A stretch of DNA of 64,000 nt from Siphonodentalium dalli (Eukaryota > Mollusca > Scaphopoda > Gadilida > Siphonodentaliidae): assembly GCA_032622095.1 (NCBI GenBank), contig CP136069.1:36056194-36120193 (forward strand). Reading direction: 5' to 3'. A model generated the notes under the pieces. It had not been told where the DNA came from, ran no database searches, and saw only the letters and a program-made list of their open reading frames with translations. Positions 61,641 through 64,000 of this stretch are shown in pieces (the first letter of the stretch is position 1; the number at the start of each line of letters is the position of its first letter). The translations under genes and the position numbers were made by a program.

Positions 61641-62880
61641 ATATAAATCAGTACCAGGGAAGAATTCAGATATAATTTGGGGACACCTGTTTTCCAGCAG
61701 AGGATACATTTATTCCCTAATAACTTAATAAGGCTACTATGCCGAACCAACACAGATACATATACACGTATTATAAATATGACATAATATTTCTGTTTTC
61801 AAAATAAACATGCAAACAAAGGCTCTATTGCAACTGAAGATTTTTAATCTACATAGAATATTGTTAAATTACATTGAAAAATTCAGGTTGACTCAATACT
61901 GTCACTACGAATTTGGGGACATTTGGGCTTCTCGAGTTTGTCGTAAATTTTCACACTTCTCATTCAAATATCATTAGATATATCACAAATATTTAGTCAT
62001 TATCATTTCCTACTCATAAAATAGTAGTTCATTAACATTCATACTCTTCGGCAGTTCACAATTCGTATGCATTTATTCATATTTGTTTAAATTTCTCCAA
62101 ATTCGTGAAGCATAGTCCATGATATAATAATGGTAAGCAAATGGTAGAGAGGGAAATCCCAACTACTATTTTTAGAACGTCTCGGCCAATGAGGTCACTG
62201 GTTATGTGGGGCGATTCCATTGTTTACTCTCGGCAACAATGGGCAATGAATGAAATGATCTGGTGTAAATACCCCGGGCTACTCCAACTGAGTCCGTTCG
62301 ACATTCCAAATGTGAGTTTTGTAAAATTTCCTCACTATAAAATGATGTTTTCTTTGCAGTTGTAACTAGATGCCTCCATATAATGATCCATAATCATCAG
62401 CACATTGAAGTCGGGGTTGGGTATCAAGTAGATGTAGATGTTTTTGGATTACCCCGGTCACCAAAAATCGTTCCATTCACTTTTGCCCAGGGTAATTTAC
62501 CCACATAGCCCAGCGTAATGAATGGAATTGCCCCACCTGTAAAATGGTGAGTGTATTTGAGCAACATAGGCTACAGCCGTAGCCGGCTAGGCATGCGCAG
62601 TAGAAAGCTACAGAAAGCTACAGCCGGCCACAACTGGTGGTCACTAACTATTGTACCGCTACTCGGAGCCTACTCCGAACTTGGAATGTGGCTGATGGAT
62701 AATATTATACCGACTTAAAGGAATAGGGTGCTGAAAAAACAATAATATTTTCTTTCAATATACCGATAATATATATATATAATGTCCATTGGGCGCATAT
62801 AATCTAATATTCGGCCGCCATTCGTTATTTTTATAACGATTATAAAAAATTCCGAAGTTAGCCGAAGATTTTGTTGTAGA
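61641..62880. other. Intergenic DNA, nothing assigned
   Basis: No supported gene. A 74-codon frame at 62141-62365 has no recognisable motif. A TA microsatellite occurs at about 62770-62781, and the direct repeat 'agaaagctac' at 62601 and 62611. Confidence 0.4.
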
Positions 62881-62883
62881 CGA

Positions 62884-62962
62884 AGTCACGTGATCATCGG
62901 CCCGATCACGTGATTGTCACATGTAAACAGAAGCATATAGCACGTGATTGATCACGTGGTAA
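62884..62962. promoter_or_regulatory. Cluster of four CACGTG E-boxes
   Basis: GTCACGTGATC (about 62886), GATCACGTGATTG (about 62902), and the pair CACGTGATTGATCACGTG (62941-62958). TCACGTGA is the consensus bound by USF/MITF/TFEB-class bHLH-zip factors. A related arrangement (CACGTGAGTGCGATCACATGAC) lies at 23479-23502 with similar flanks, so it may instead be part of a dispersed repeat. No gene start could be tied to it. Confidence 0.4.
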
Positions 62963-64000
62963 CCAATCGACAACGCATAGATACGCTACGGCAGTATTTT
63001 AAGTTTGCATGTAGTCGATCGCGGCTTTTGAAGATTGTCGCGTTATCACACTACGAATGCAAAACTTTGCCTAAAACATCGCCGTTCTCGTAATTAAATG
63101 TCTTTATCGAGTTATTATTATATGTATCGCGATGTGTTGTTACTATAAAGCCATGCCCGTATATTATTCAGTTTTGCGCGCATTTATCTATATAAACACG
63201 TGCTCGTGTTTATATAATTTTTTTCGTTACCGGAATAGTCCAAGTTATATTATATATTATATATTCATATTAATATTGCATATGTATGCGAAGACTTGCA
63301 CAGTTATTATGCAATTATCATCTCGTAAACATTCCAATTTCCAGACGACCTTTGTCTTGTGTCAATAAAGAGCGTTTCGTTTTAATTTATCGTAACGCGG
63401 TAAAAAAAAATATCGGTTTATTGCTGTCGGATTTAATCAATTATAATCAAGTCATTCATTACCAATATGATATGATAAGTTCATTTTTCTTGGTTATGAA
63501 TCATGTATATATTAGGGTAATATGGTGTTTATATATATTTCGGAATATTGCTTCCCCTGCCCCCAAACTATCTTGCCGACTGTCACTGATGAAATCACTG
63601 CGTTTATGCGTGGTTATTGGCCTATAAAATTAACATTCTATGGATGCGGTCTATTGAAATGCAGGTCATAACTCGACCTCTATGTGTCAATTACGCATAA
63701 CAATATGATTATGAAATATATAAACGTTCGCCGTGGTTCGTTTAAACATCCAATCATATATAACACTTTTTGAAGGAGGGATAATAATCCGGTTTAATAT
63801 GTAAGCACACATACAAGCGTTCTTTATTCGCAATATATTGTAATAGTGAACGCTCTTTATCGCGTCAAGGTAAAGGGACTGGACTTAGAACAGTTGTCAT
63901 CGTGATTTTTTTACTGATTACACCAATACAGGTCAATACATGTACACGAACTTCCGATATGCATGCTTTATATATCCTTCCAAGTCATAGCAATTTCCGC
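62963..64000. other. Intergenic DNA at the right edge
   Basis: No supported gene. Open frames at 63132-63368 and 63286-63627 overlap in different frames and look fortuitous. Two AATAAAGAGCG-type motifs in inverted orientation (63364 forward; 63815 and 63848 reverse) bracket about 480 bp, possibly an element. Confidence 0.4.

Noticed and set aside
63132-63627. Two overlapping plus-strand frames at the right edge
   Set aside because: Different frames over the same AT-rich DNA, no motif.

Overview
The window looks like nuclear DNA of an invertebrate animal. It is AT-rich, its two convincing genes have GT-AG introns, and it carries satellites, minisatellites, tRNA-derived SINE-like DNA, Helitron-type and retroelement-type repeats, with no operons. 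A lophotrochozoan, most likely a mollusc, is my inference from the lectin/PAN/transmembrane architecture, the repeat types and the ShKT peptide. No species is named.

Layout. 1-10136 is one satellite array of a 214-bp unit (about 47 copies) with blocks of multi-unit duplication. 12995-36965 (minus strand) is one six-exon gene that I could assemble with every splice phase agreeing: signal peptide, C-type lectin domain, PAN/apple-like domain, Ser/Thr-rich stalk, C-terminal transmembrane helix, 487 residues. Its introns hold a TTGATTAATCAA minisatellite (15.3-16.1 kb), a CAG(G/A)GACGTG-ended repeat family (22.7, 29.0-30.1, 31.8 kb), a 200-bp tandem repeat (30.2-31.0 kb) and a tRNA-SINE-like sequence (35.6 kb). 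44745-45231 (minus) is a two-exon gene for a small secreted ShKT-like peptide. 46249-46813 is a foldback element.

47.1-49.5 kb holds two head-to-tail copies of an element that encodes only a basic, gag/ORF1-like protein, the first copy open (285 codons), the second broken. 49.78-50.15 kb is a decayed Crypton/DUF3504-like recombinase fragment. 50.25-58.36 kb is a head-to-tail and nested cluster of non-autonomous Helitron-like elements. One nested copy can be proved against its own empty site within the window. 57.06-57.18 kb is a hairpin inside one of them. 61.3-61.64 kb has a tandem array of a perfectly palindromic 20-mer facing an inverted partial copy. 62.88-62.96 kb is a cluster of CACGTG boxes.

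The genes do not form a pathway. The lectin receptor would sit at the cell surface and the ShKT peptide would be secreted; both fit recognition or defence roles, but that is inference. Most of the remaining DNA is repeat or unassigned intergenic and intronic sequence.
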